DNA from: a virus
DNA: 38,281 bases
Direction: 5' to 3' (one strand)
Virus record (IMG/VR): IMGVR_UViG_3300037882_002040
Span: 1-38,281 of that record
Positions within the stretch are counted from its first letter, which is position 1. Each line of letters begins with the position of its first letter. A model generated the notes under the pieces. It searched no databases. It was not told the DNA's origin and saw nothing but the letters and a program-made list of their open reading frames with translations. Made by a program: the position numbers and the translations under genes. This document shows positions 1-9,061 of the stretch, piece after piece.

Positions 1-1413
1 AATAAACAGCCTATTCGTGCTGGCGATGGACAGGTATTGTCCAATCTCTTTACGATAACTTTGGAGGGAACTCTCCTTCCACAGGCTACGGGCGATACGT
101 TAGGCATTATAGATGTTGATGCGAACCAAGATAGAATTTTAGAAATATTTAAAGATGAGGGAAAATTACTAAGCGTAGAATGCGGCGGGGTAGAGCTAAT
201 AAAGTGTTTTCCACGAGTTAATAGTATAGTTTTTCCTAGAAGTTCAGATAACTGGGCAGTTAGTTCGGATTATACTATTCAGCTTGAGTTTAACGATTAC
301 CCTCCAAGTGGAGCGGGTAATTTCGTATCGGATTTAAGTGAAAGTTGGACCCTAGAACCATTAGACGATAATCATAATTATTGGACGTGGACTTTGCCGG
401 GAGGCACAATAGATTCTGGTCCGTATTTATTTAGACTGACACACGAAGTCTCTGCAGTTGGGCAGCGAGTGTTCGATGAGAACGGTTTAGTTAAAGAGGC
501 GTGGGAACAGGCTAGATTTGAGGTAGTATCACGTCTAGGATATGATTCTACTGTTGTGCAAAGTAGCGGAGTAATTAACTTAGATATTGGGCAGTTTAGT
601 ACGTATAATCATTCTAGGGTACAAAATCATAATGAAGTAGCGGGTTCTTTTAGCGTAACGGAAAATTTCGTAGTATTTGGAACGGGGGATAGTAGTTCGC
701 CCGGTCATGTAATTGAGGATTTTACTATTGAGGTAAGACAGAGTGTTCAGTCTCCATTAATAGGATTCGTTATAAACGGTCTTATTCAGGGGTTAGAGAC
801 CAGAAGTTTTGGGTCTGAGCCGGGCGATTTTACTATTACGGAGACTAAATATGCGGCAGCTTCTGGTGGGTGGGAAACTATCCAGGGAAGAGTATATGAT
901 AGGGTAAGAGCGGTTGCTGAAGATTTTACTGCAAGAACAGTAAATCCGACAGCTTTAAATTTAAGCGTGGGACACAATGTTCCTGCGGGCATTATTTCTT
1001 ATACCTATGAATATAACGATAGGCCAACAACATGTATTGCTGGGGCTTTATGGGAGAGTTTTACTATTACAGACCACGGACAATTAGACCAATTTGCAAG
1101 TCTATTTGTGCTTGGGCGTGCTGCTGGTCCTGTTTTGCAGGACTTATCTACTAAAACAGCGTTTGTTAGAGAACTACATATAGAGGCAATAGTAGATTTA
1201 CCAACAGGTTGCCCAGATACAGCTGCTAATGTTGTTACTTATATTAATCAAAATCCGATTACTGAGGTAGATGTTATTGTAGACGCAATAGAAGATAATT
1301 TAGAAACCTCGTATAATCAGGTCTTTAGGTCTGTTAATACGGCCTCTTGGAGTCCTCAAGAAGGAAGATTTAGTAGAGATGCCCAATGGACATGCTCAAA
1401 TTGCCCAGGCTAA
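1..1413 (+). CDS. Tail/baseplate-type protein, 5' end outside the window
   Basis: The frame is open from base 1 (it reads NKQPIRAGDGQV before the first possible start, a TTG at 37), so the gene most likely begins upstream of the window and at least 470 residues are visible. The sequence is rich in beta-prone, Thr/Ser/Val segments, with phrases such as YRLTHEVSA-type FRLTHEVSAVGQRVFDENG and KEAWEQARFEVVSRLG that I associate with phage tail or baseplate proteins encoded beside the hub gene. It ends in a small cysteine pair (WTCSNCPG). A 31-base gap with an AAGGA site leads into the hub-like gene. The virion role is inferred from sequence style and neighbours; no enzymatic motif is seen. Confidence 0.6.
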   Translation, partial: NKQPIRAGDGQVLSNLFTITLEGTLLPQATGDTLGIIDVDANQDRILEIFKDEGKLLSVECGGVELIKCFPRVNSIVFPRSSDNWAVSSDYTIQLEFNDYPPSGAGNFVSDLSESWTLEPLDDNHNYWTWTLPGGTIDSGPYLFRLTHEVSAVGQRVFDENGLVKEAWEQARFEVVSRLGYDSTVVQSSGVINLDIGQFSTYNHSRVQNHNEVAGSFSVTENFVVFGTGDSSSPGHVIEDFTIEVRQSVQSPLIGFVINGLIQGLETRSFGSEPGDFTITETKYAAASGGWETIQGRVYDRVRAVAEDFTARTVNPTALNLSVGHNVPAGIISYTYEYNDRPTTCIAGALWESFTITDHGQLDQFASLFVLGRAAGPVLQDLSTKTAFVRELHIEAIVDLPTGCPDTAANVVTYINQNPITEVDVIVDAIEDNLETSYNQVFRSVNTASWSPQEGRFSRDAQWTCSNCPG

Positions 1414-1444
1414 GTATATAATAGAAATAGGATAAGGAATAAAA

Positions 1445-4400
1445 ATGTCTAATAATTGTTCTCCAGCTAATATTTTTGGACCGTTTGAACATACGCTCTT
1501 TATGGGACTGAGCGTTATGGGATTTACTGCATCTGTAGGATGGAACGAACAGGTTTCTGAATTGACTATTACTTTAGTGAGAGATACTTGTGCGGGAAGT
1601 AAATTTTATTATGACGAATCATTAAATAGAATATCTACAACCGAAATAGACCCAGGACTTCGTAATTGTAATGTTGGTAGTCCGTGTTATTTTAGGGCGG
1701 GAAATTTTGAGTGGACCGGACTTCTTCAATCCTATCAAGAAATAAATAGCGAACAGGGTGTTACATATTCTGTTAAGTTGGTTGGTCCTAATCAAATTTT
1801 AGAGGGTTGTCAATTAATTGTTGGGGATTATGCGGGTTCTGTTTATGACGAATATAATCTTTTTAGCGTGATGGGTTATCTGGAAACCTTCGGGGGGGTA
1901 TGTCCTGAGACGGTCATTAATGGTGCGACTTTTGGAAGTCCAGCGGGAGGCTTTGGTGGTAGTCAAACTAATGAATTCGGAATGCCTGTTAATCGAATTG
2001 CGTTAGGAACTTCTCTGTTAACTAGTAGTATTCCTTTCGTGGCAAATAAATTTTCTCCTTATGGGCGAATAATCTTTAAGGGGGCAAACCCTTCTACACA
2101 TAGTTATGGTAATATAGAGGCCGATTTTTTTGACCCGCGTATTACTATTAATTTTGCTAATCATGATGGTTACTTATCGGAATATTATTTAGACTTGAGT
2201 GAGTTACCAACCGTTCCGGATTATTATAGATTCTCTGCTACTAATATTTCTATTATGGATTTTATTAGTACGGTTTGTAGTGATGCTGGGTCAGATTTTT
2301 ATTTGGAACTTATACCCGTAAAATTTGGCGGTTCTGTTGTTAAGTTTATAAAGCTTAGAACCGTAAGTAGAGCTGCTCAACCTTTGTTAGGTCAAATCTC
2401 TTCTTTTATTGGTAATTCCGTAGGAACTGAAAATACTTCGGTTGGCGTTGAATTAAGAAATGAGAACACTGCTAGCTTTCTTATTGGGGGAAATAAACAA
2501 ACCTTATTTCAAATAGACCAAGATGAGGGTGGAGAAGGGTTAGAGGATGATATAATAGCCCCATTCTTCGGTGTTACACAAGATAATTCTGTTGTACCAG
2601 CATTAAAGGACGATGATGGAAGTATTAAAATAAATGTTAATATTGAGGCATTAAATCAAACCTTACATACTCCGTTAGCGGCGTTATCGGTACACTTAAC
2701 TGAGAATGAGATGAGATGCGCTTTGGCTGGACCGGACGATTGGTTAAGTTATGCGGTTGGAATAGGGACCCATTTAGGAGCTTTACTTCCAATCAAAGGA
2801 GTGTGGGACCCACGACATTTTATCAATGTTTTTAATAATTTAGCTGCAGGAAAGCTACTACCACACGACGTTCCTGGCCTGATTGATGCAGACAGAAAGA
2901 AAGAAGACTTGATAGCAAAAGATATTGACGCTATTTTTAATTTCGTTTTAGGATTTGCTAGAGATTATTATGGTAAGAAATATACGGTTAGACTGCCGTA
3001 TTCGTGCGTTAGTATTGACCAGGAAACCGGTAAACCTATTATGACCGATTTACCATCTGAGGGGGGATGGACAGAAATTTCTACAATTTTAGAGTTGCCG
3101 CATCCTAGTGCTTTAACAGACTTATTTTCTTTAGAAGATGGTAGGGTGGCTCCTATCTTTAAATTTGATACCGCCGAAAGATTCGACGTTTCTAATTTAG
3201 ACGTTCATGATTGGGGTATTATCAACAACAAGTTATATGTAAAGGCTACAATAGACCCAGAGCTATACTGGTTGAATGGTACTACTTTTGTGGGTCCTCG
3301 TGTAGTAATGACTTTACCACAAGCTGTTGGGATAAGACCAGAGGACGCAGACATAAAGAAAGTAGGCGCGGGTCTGGATTTAATGTTAAAGAAGTTGGCA
3401 AATATTGGTGGTGATGCCGTCAGAGATAAGTTAGAAGCTATTGGAAAGAAAGTGGGTAATCAGGAGCTTAATATGGGCGCTGAATATAAAGCTGCCGTAC
3501 CCGATTCTGCTGCCGTTCCTCTTAGAAGTACAATTTCTACTTATGGTCCTTGGTATATATCTGGACCCCCAGGACAAACTAGAATAGAAAAAAATGATTC
3601 ATTAGTTCCTTGGGAATACGGGTCTACTACTACAATGAATACTGCGGCTTCTGCTATTGTGGCAGCCGACATTACCTATCAACAGGTAGGAGAAATGGGT
3701 TCGGTTACAGTTCCTGGTTATCCAACTATACCTCTAGGGGCGGAATTGGGGGCTATTGATGGTGGATTTTTTGGTGGCGGAATCCATTTGATTGAAACCA
3801 GAGATATTACAACTAATGATTTTAGCGAGGAAGGTAACGATATTGTTTATGGTTCTGTTGGATTTGGTGGTTGGACAGGATTATACGGACCTAATGTTAC
3901 AGGAGTTAGCGTAAGTATAGGTTCTGATGGGGCTAAAACCACATATCAAATGAGAACTTTTACTCCTAAAGTGGGTAAATTCGCGAGACAGAACGCTGAA
4001 CGAATTAAAAAAATCGGACGATTAAATTATAATCAACAAAGGCGATTTCGTGGAGCTTTATTAAAACAATTAAAAGGGGGATTTGCTCAGGCAAGATTAG
4101 CTGCCGCAGATGTTCGCGGAGCAGCTATGAAAAATCCTGCTGCTATGGAGAGACATTCTCCTGGAGAAATTTTAGTTGGACAACAGGCGGAATGGACAGG
4201 AACCAATAGAAGACAAAATGTAACCTTATCTAATTTCTTAGAGTTGCCTGCAGAGTTTGGCGATGATTATCGTTATAAGGCCATGATGAGCTTAGATGGT
4301 CTAGTTACTCCTGTTTCTATGGATGGTGATGGTAATCTTCCTCCTTATTGTGTTCCTGTAGGAAGTCAATGTATTCCTCATCAAAGCGTTCAACCCTCTG

Positions 4401-5443
4401 CCCCTGTTGACCAATGGGTTCCAGCAACCATAGCTCAACCATATCTTAACCCCTTAACTAATCCAGCAGGGTTTTCTCGCTCTACGGCTAATGGAACTCA
4501 TATTGGACATGATGTTGAGGTTTTAGCTAGAGGAACCTCTCCTCCTCCGTCGAGTATGGTGATTCCAATAGACCAATATGGGGGAAATGACGGATATGCT
4601 AATGATTATAGATTCGTAGCAATGAAGGGCCCCATTATGCTACAAGCTTGGGGTTACGATTTAGAAGGGAAGCCTGTTCCTAACTTTGCAGATACAGAAG
4701 TAGCAACTAGCGGAGGAGTATTTGCTACAACTAGTTTATGGGATACTTTTTTCCCTGATTGGCTCACTAAACGTCATACGTGGCCTGTAGCTCCGATAGA
4801 TTTAAGATTGGACCGCACAAGAGGGGTTTGGACAATTCCTCAACCTTTTAGGTTTCAACATGCAACTTTAACCTCTTGTTTAACCTCATTAGGTACTGCT
4901 ACCGCAGTTATTAATGCTGGGCCTACTATTTACGGGAGTTCTGGAACAGCTATTCCTCCTGGCTCTCAAACTATTACCATTACAGATAGAAATGGAATTT
5001 GTTTGCCCAACGGAACAATGGTTACCGTTTATTATGATACCTATGATTGTGAATACCATTTACTTGATTGGCCAATGACCGTACAAGAAAGTGGAAATTG
5101 CCCTCCTAATGATAATGGCGTCGGAGCAGTTTTGTGCTTGTCTAGATTGGTTTTGGGTAGTGGTATTATCGGACAAAATCTTGGATGTGGAACCATAGCT
5201 ATACATAGCGATTTAAGAGTTGATGGTCAGGACCACGTATCATGTATTGATTTTGATGTTGACAATTTTACAACAACTAAAAACGGGTGTTGTAGAGATA
5301 TTAAACTAAAAGAACAGGGAGACCCAGCAACAATTGAGTATGTTTGTAATGTAGAATGTACTGGAGGAACTTTAACGGTATATACAGCAACTCTAACCAT
5401 TAATGAATATGGCATTGTTACCGCATCAGGAGCTTGTCAATAA
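1445..5443 (+). CDS. Large baseplate-hub-like tail protein (1332 aa)
   Basis: The ATG at 1445 follows AAGGAATAAAA, a good ribosome binding site. The first 150 residues resemble phage baseplate hub proteins: a beta-rich start (SELTITLVRDTC), then GSPCYFRAGNFEWTGLLQS and VKLVGPNQILEGCQLIVG, followed by an Asp/Tyr-rich stretch. The middle holds a helical, lysine-rich segment near residue 640 and a very basic Arg/Lys segment near residue 860, which may contact DNA or pack in the tail tube. The last 180 residues are cysteine-rich, like the next gene. The stop overlaps the next start (TAATG), so the two are translationally coupled. The hub assignment is an inference from motif style; a general tail protein is the alternative. 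Confidence 0.55.
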   Translation: MSNNCSPANIFGPFEHTLFMGLSVMGFTASVGWNEQVSELTITLVRDTCAGSKFYYDESLNRISTTEIDPGLRNCNVGSPCYFRAGNFEWTGLLQSYQEINSEQGVTYSVKLVGPNQILEGCQLIVGDYAGSVYDEYNLFSVMGYLETFGGVCPETVINGATFGSPAGGFGGSQTNEFGMPVNRIALGTSLLTSSIPFVANKFSPYGRIIFKGANPSTHSYGNIEADFFDPRITINFANHDGYLSEYYLDLSELPTVPDYYRFSATNISIMDFISTVCSDAGSDFYLELIPVKFGGSVVKFIKLRTVSRAAQPLLGQISSFIGNSVGTENTSVGVELRNENTASFLIGGNKQTLFQIDQDEGGEGLEDDIIAPFFGVTQDNSVVPALKDDDGSIKINVNIEALNQTLHTPLAALSVHLTENEMRCALAGPDDWLSYAVGIGTHLGALLPIKGVWDPRHFINVFNNLAAGKLLPHDVPGLIDADRKKEDLIAKDIDAIFNFVLGFARDYYGKKYTVRLPYSCVSIDQETGKPIMTDLPSEGGWTEISTILELPHPSALTDLFSLEDGRVAPIFKFDTAERFDVSNLDVHDWGIINNKLYVKATIDPELYWLNGTTFVGPRVVMTLPQAVGIRPEDADIKKVGAGLDLMLKKLANIGGDAVRDKLEAIGKKVGNQELNMGAEYKAAVPDSAAVPLRSTISTYGPWYISGPPGQTRIEKNDSLVPWEYGSTTTMNTAASAIVAADITYQQVGEMGSVTVPGYPTIPLGAELGAIDGGFFGGGIHLIETRDITTNDFSEEGNDIVYGSVGFGGWTGLYGPNVTGVSVSIGSDGAKTTYQMRTFTPKVGKFARQNAERIKKIGRLNYNQQRRFRGALLKQLKGGFAQARLAAADVRGAAMKNPAAMERHSPGEILVGQQAEWTGTNRRQNVTLSNFLELPAEFGDDYRYKAMMSLDGLVTPVSMDGDGNLPPYCVPVGSQCIPHQSVQPSAPVDQWVPATIAQPYLNPLTNPAGFSRSTANGTHIGHDVEVLARGTSPPPSSMVIPIDQYGGNDGYANDYRFVAMKGPIMLQAWGYDLEGKPVPNFADTEVATSGGVFATTSLWDTFFPDWLTKRHTWPVAPIDLRLDRTRGVWTIPQPFRFQHATLTSCLTSLGTATAVINAGPTIYGSSGTAIPPGSQTITITDRNGICLPNGTMVTVYYDTYDCEYHLLDWPMTVQESGNCPPNDNGVGAVLCLSRLVLGSGIIGQNLGCGTIAIHSDLRVDGQDHVSCIDFDVDNFTTTKNGCCRDIKLKEQGDPATIEYVCNVECTGGTLTVYTATLTINEYGIVTASGACQ

Positions 5444-6405
5444 TGAGTTATACTATAGAAAATTGTGATGTTTGCTGTAGTGGAGATAATTGTCCAGATA
5501 CTTGTGAAACAGGATATTTATGCATTCTTAGTAATTGTAGCGGTTGGCACGAATCGGAAATTATACTGCCTCCTACTACTCCTAATTTAATTTGGAGTAA
5601 TGATAGTATAAACGGAGTACCCTATATCATAGAATGTGATGGGCTTTTGTATAATGGTTATTTTACGGTTGTTAAAGATACTACTCAAGAATGCGCCTTT
5701 TATGTAAATTTGAAAATTGAGGATGAACTTGGACAGTGCAATTTTGGTCCAGTATATTTTACTAACGAGCAATTATCTCCTCAACCATTAAAATTAACCG
5801 CAACATTTCCTATAGACCCTGTGTCGCCCAGTGGAAGTTATGGAGCAGGATGTAATTGTATTTCCAATCTAGGGTGTTCATTAGACCTAACATTCATGTG
5901 CGATTATTGTCATGACGATGTTTTTTCTACTGGTTGCTGCACCGGAGAAAATGTGTGTTCAGTTTTGCTTTTATCTGTCGTTAGTCCAGAATGTCCAGGA
6001 ATGGATTTTGAAATAGAAGTTAGCGGTGGATTTTCTGACCCTGAAAACGGACATTGGAAAACCATAGAGGCAACAGATTATTGTATTCCTGCGGCAGTAT
6101 GTTCTGGTATTAATAGAACTTCAGATTTTTTTGATTGTCCAGACGGTACTATAGCTGGAAATTTTAATGTTTATTGTACTCCTACTGGACATTATATGAG
6201 TTTTCAGTATAATTTTGCTATGGAGAATGATGAAGTACTAGATTTTTGTACATTAATTAGTTACAATGTAGAATTAGAAAAAATTTCATGCAACCAATTT
6301 TTATTGCAGGGTAATGCTCTTATGACAGATACGGCACCACCATGCGAATGTTATAATTCGTGTCCTGTTATTATTACTATTACTGAGGGTAGTGGTTGTA
6401 GATAA
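5443..6405 (+). CDS. Cysteine-rich virion-type protein (320 aa)
   Basis: I chose the ATG at 5443, which overlaps the stop of the upstream gene as TAATG, over an in-frame TTG nine bases earlier. The product has about 29 cysteines in 320 residues, many in CxxC, CC or CxC spacings (ENCDVCCSGDNC near the start, GAGCNCISNLGC and TGCCTGENVC in the middle, CECYNSC at the end). The rest is beta-rich with many Gly, Asn and Thr residues. There is no signal peptide or membrane segment. The C-terminal end of the upstream gene shows the same style, so the two may form one disulfide-bonded or metal-bound tail structure. I do not recognise a family; the structural role is inferred from context. Confidence 0.6.
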   Translation: MSYTIENCDVCCSGDNCPDTCETGYLCILSNCSGWHESEIILPPTTPNLIWSNDSINGVPYIIECDGLLYNGYFTVVKDTTQECAFYVNLKIEDELGQCNFGPVYFTNEQLSPQPLKLTATFPIDPVSPSGSYGAGCNCISNLGCSLDLTFMCDYCHDDVFSTGCCTGENVCSVLLLSVVSPECPGMDFEIEVSGGFSDPENGHWKTIEATDYCIPAAVCSGINRTSDFFDCPDGTIAGNFNVYCTPTGHYMSFQYNFAMENDEVLDFCTLISYNVELEKISCNQFLLQGNALMTDTAPPCECYNSCPVIITITEGSGCR

Positions 6406-6416
6406 GGAATATTAAA

Positions 6417-7745
6417 ATGAATTGCGAATGTGAGTTAGCCGGTTTTTGCTCAAGACATATAGGAACTTCCGCAGAGTATAAAGGAAAGGCTTTGTATGCC
6501 AAATGTCAGGACCAAGACCAATCATATAAACAAATGTGGGATAATCGAGCAGATATTGCTCATGCGAAATATTTACAGAAACCAATGTCAGATTTTGAAT
6601 TATTTAAATATAATAACACGTATATTAAATATCATAAAAATATAGACGTTCATAATTTATTTTATGGCCAAACCTCCCATTATAATCCATCAATTATTAG
6701 ATTCCAGAAAAAAACTATAATGGCCTGGAGAAGTAATCAACACCAATCTAAATTAAAGATTGCTAGTTTAAATAATAATTGGAAAGCCGAATTTGTTAAA
6801 GAACTAAAAATAGATAAGATTTCTGTTGAAGACCCTAAATTATTTATTTTTCAAAAAGAATTATATATATCATATCATGTATTAGACGAATATGGATTTA
6901 ATCAACATTATGGAAAATTAAATGAAAATTTAGATATTGTAGAGGAATATCAAATTCAATATGCAGAAGGAGGTATATATACTAAGAATTGGGCGTTTTT
7001 TCAACATAAGGATGAATTATTTGCCCTAGTTAGTGTGCGGCCCCATGTAGTACTAAAAATTAGGGACGGAATCGTGGAATCTACTATAGAGTTTCCTAAC
7101 GATTTATGCGGCGATAATCTTATGTGTGGGGCTCCACCTGTTTTGTACGAAAATGATTATTATGTTTTTTATAACAAACGAGAAAATAATAAGTCAGTTA
7201 TAGGGGTTTATACTTTTGATGATTCGTTTAAGCCTAAAGAATATATTGATGCTGCGATTTTAGAAGATAAACTGCAAGTAGTAGGGAAAAACACCTATGA
7301 TTCTTTGTTTTGTTCTGGGGCTTTTCATAAAAGAGACCAATGGTTTATTTCGTATGGATATAACTCTAATTGGTGTAATTTAATTGTTTTGGGTAGTCAA
7401 AATATTCGGTCTAATTTAATTAATGTCATAGACTGTGGAACCCCTGTTGGATTACCTCCTACAAATAAGAAAAGTAGGGGGTTCGGAGATACTTTAGCTA
7501 AAGGTCTAGAGGCAGTAGGTATTACTAAAGAAAGATATTCTAAAACCAAACAGATGATTACCGGAAAGAAGAGTAAAGCAGGTTGCACTCCATGCTCTAA
7601 AAGACAAGAGCTGTTAAATAAATTGTTTCCCTACAAACAAGAAGAATCAGAAAAGGACCGCCAAGAACGCAGAAGACTTAAAAGAGAAAAGGCTAATAAA
7701 CAAAGAAAGGGCGAACAGGAAAGCCCCGAATCGCCCTTATTATAA
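6417..7745 (+). CDS. Beta-propeller protein resembling GH130 glycosidase/phosphorylase, with basic Cys tail (442 aa)
   Basis: The ATG follows AAGGAATATTAAA. Residues about 85-350 show repeating propeller-blade signatures: PSIIRFQKKTIMAWRS, VEDPKLFIFQKELYISYHV, a TKNWAFF blade, GAPPVLYENDYYVFYN and FCSGAFHKRDQWFISYG. This pattern is like family 130 beta-mannoside phosphorylases and related five-blade propellers. From about residue 355 a helical tail follows, with AGCTPCSKRQELLNKLFPY and then a long Lys/Arg/Glu-rich end. Similar short Cys plus KRxxLN tails occur at the ends of phage proteins encoded near tail genes. It may bind or cut host surface glycan. Catalytic acids are not confirmed, so activity is uncertain. 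The hairpin at its 3' end closes the rightward transcription unit. Confidence 0.5.
   Translation: MNCECELAGFCSRHIGTSAEYKGKALYAKCQDQDQSYKQMWDNRADIAHAKYLQKPMSDFELFKYNNTYIKYHKNIDVHNLFYGQTSHYNPSIIRFQKKTIMAWRSNQHQSKLKIASLNNNWKAEFVKELKIDKISVEDPKLFIFQKELYISYHVLDEYGFNQHYGKLNENLDIVEEYQIQYAEGGIYTKNWAFFQHKDELFALVSVRPHVVLKIRDGIVESTIEFPNDLCGDNLMCGAPPVLYENDYYVFYNKRENNKSVIGVYTFDDSFKPKEYIDAAILEDKLQVVGKNTYDSLFCSGAFHKRDQWFISYGYNSNWCNLIVLGSQNIRSNLINVIDCGTPVGLPPTNKKSRGFGDTLAKGLEAVGITKERYSKTKQMITGKKSKAGCTPCSKRQELLNKLFPYKQEESEKDRQERRRLKREKANKQRKGEQESPESPLL
7707..7738. terminator. Hairpin between convergent gene sets, probable bidirectional terminator
   Basis: AAGGGCGA (7707-7714) and TCGCCCTT (7731-7738) form a perfect 8-bp stem with a 16-base loop. 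On the - strand the stem is followed by TTTCTTTGTTTATT, a U-rich tract typical of intrinsic termination; on the + strand it is followed by ATTATAATTTCTT, which is weaker. It lies at the end of the last rightward gene and 29 bases from the end of the last leftward gene, exactly where a shared terminator is expected. The stem is inside the coding end of the + strand gene. Confidence 0.6.
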
Positions 7746-7766
7746 TTTCTTCCTGCTTATGTAACG

Positions 7767-8156
7767 TTAGTCTTTCTTCACATATTTGTACCAACCGTTA
7801 TACGGTAAGTATCCAAAGTGCTTAGTAGAGTAGTCTTCTTGTTCGCCTCTACTAACCTTTTCGCTTGGAGATAATGAGTCCCACTTACGTTTTGGATATA
7901 GGGCCCCTTTTGGTTTCTTCATACAGCCAAACGCTAATTTAGCTCTACATTTAACGTCTAAGCATAACATCTCATAAAACTTATCTTCGTCGTCGTTAGA
8001 ACGAACTATGAATCTAAGACTTTCTCCGTTACAAACCCCGCACTTATCATGCCCAAAAACCTCTTGACCTCCAGCCAAACCCTCAAATACATCCGTATGA
8101 TTATCGCCCTCTACTTCGATAGATGCTCGTGGACTGACTTGTAATAGAACTTTCAT
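7767..8156 (-). CDS. Small phage zinc-binding-like protein (129 aa)
   Basis: The ATG follows AAAGGTTTTAAAA. The protein starts with a beta strand and an acidic stretch (VEGDNHTDVFEGLAGGQEVFG), followed by a CGVCNGE knuckle and a second cysteine pair (LCLDVKC), which together could bind one zinc. A basic, aromatic tail follows (YPKRKWDSLSP, GYLPYNGWYKYVKKD). I recall similar small proteins encoded beside recombination genes in phages. Here it sits just downstream of a possible single-strand annealing protein, with only the interrupted LAGLIDADG gene between. A role in DNA recombination is an inference from position; no enzyme motif is visible. Confidence 0.5.
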   Translation of the reverse strand: MKVLLQVSPRASIEVEGDNHTDVFEGLAGGQEVFGHDKCGVCNGESLRFIVRSNDDEDKFYEMLCLDVKCRAKLAFGCMKKPKGALYPKRKWDSLSPSEKVSRGEQEDYSTKHFGYLPYNGWYKYVKKD

Positions 8157-8167
8157 TTTTAAAACCT

Positions 8168-9061
8168 TTATGATAGAGAAATAACTTTAGACAGCTTGAT
8201 ACGTTTATTTATGTATTTAGCATAATGGTTATTATCTAATTTAATACACTCCATATTTATTAATATTTGGTCAAACTTATCCTTTTTTCTTATTAGATAT
8301 GGAATATTTTCAGAATAATATAAATTATGATATAAATTATAAATATCTTCTTTTTTACAAACCATCCAAACGTGTGATTGCCTACGAGGCTGTTTACACG
8401 GATAAACATTACCCATGTTATATATTTTTTTTAATTCATTTAAAAATTCTATGGAAGAACAGGTAACCGAAACATATCTTTTCGATTTTCTTTTTAGAGA
8501 TGCGAAAACGCAACCGTCTCCATCAATTAACCCTCTTAAGAAGTCCCATTTATAATAAAAGCACTAGTTAGGAAATTTTTCTTGACCTGTTTTTCTATGG
8601 ATAATATTTAGTTGTTTTAATTTGTTTGTTAAATATGTGTTAGTTATTTTCAATAATGCATAATTATAATCTTTATATTTTGTGTTACTATTACCCGGCC
8701 CTATTCTTATTTTATATTCTGATACTAATTCTTTATTAAAATTTTCTATAATATATGCGTCTTGGACCTGTAGATTGAAAGAGAGAGTATTATTTCTTAC
8801 GCATCCATCGGCCATTAAAAATCCTAAATAGTAAGACTGATTTGGGCCAACTATATCAAAATATTTTTCGTTGATTTTATGTAGAGTTCTAGTTATAGAA
8901 TGGTCCTTTTTTAGGCCCGCTAATTCTCTTCCATAACGTTCTATTGTTCTGACGGAACAACCTAATTTTTCTGCTAAAATCTTAGTTTGAACATTAACAA
9001 AATTATCTACGATATATTTTATTTCATCTGGTGATAAAAATTTTTTCTTTTTTTGAATCAT
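8168..9061 (-). pseudogene. LAGLIDADG homing endonuclease interrupted by an in-frame TAG
   Basis: The gene starts at an ATG that overlaps the upstream stop as ATGA. The first 165 residues carry a helix-turn-helix-like head (EKLGCSVRTIERYGREL) and the first LAGLIDADG helix (YYLGFLMADGCV). The frame then meets TAG at 8564-8566 after EKFPN and continues, with no shift, as CFYYKWDFLRGLIDGDGCVF, the second LAGLIDADG helix, down to a TAA at 8168. Both motifs, at normal spacing, are needed for one active monomer, so this looks like a single nonsense mutation in an otherwise intact gene of about 297 residues. Readthrough or a sequencing error are alternatives. It lies between two genes likely to work in recombination. 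Confidence 0.8.

Noticed and set aside
786-992. Antisense ORF within the first tail gene, and the other short ORFs opposite long genes
   Set aside because: They lie opposite well-supported genes, lack ribosome binding sites and show no recognisable protein features.
37-1413. TTG at 37 as the start of the first tail gene
   Set aside because: The frame is open to base 1 with normal protein-like sequence and there is no ribosome binding site before the TTG, so the gene is cut by the window edge.
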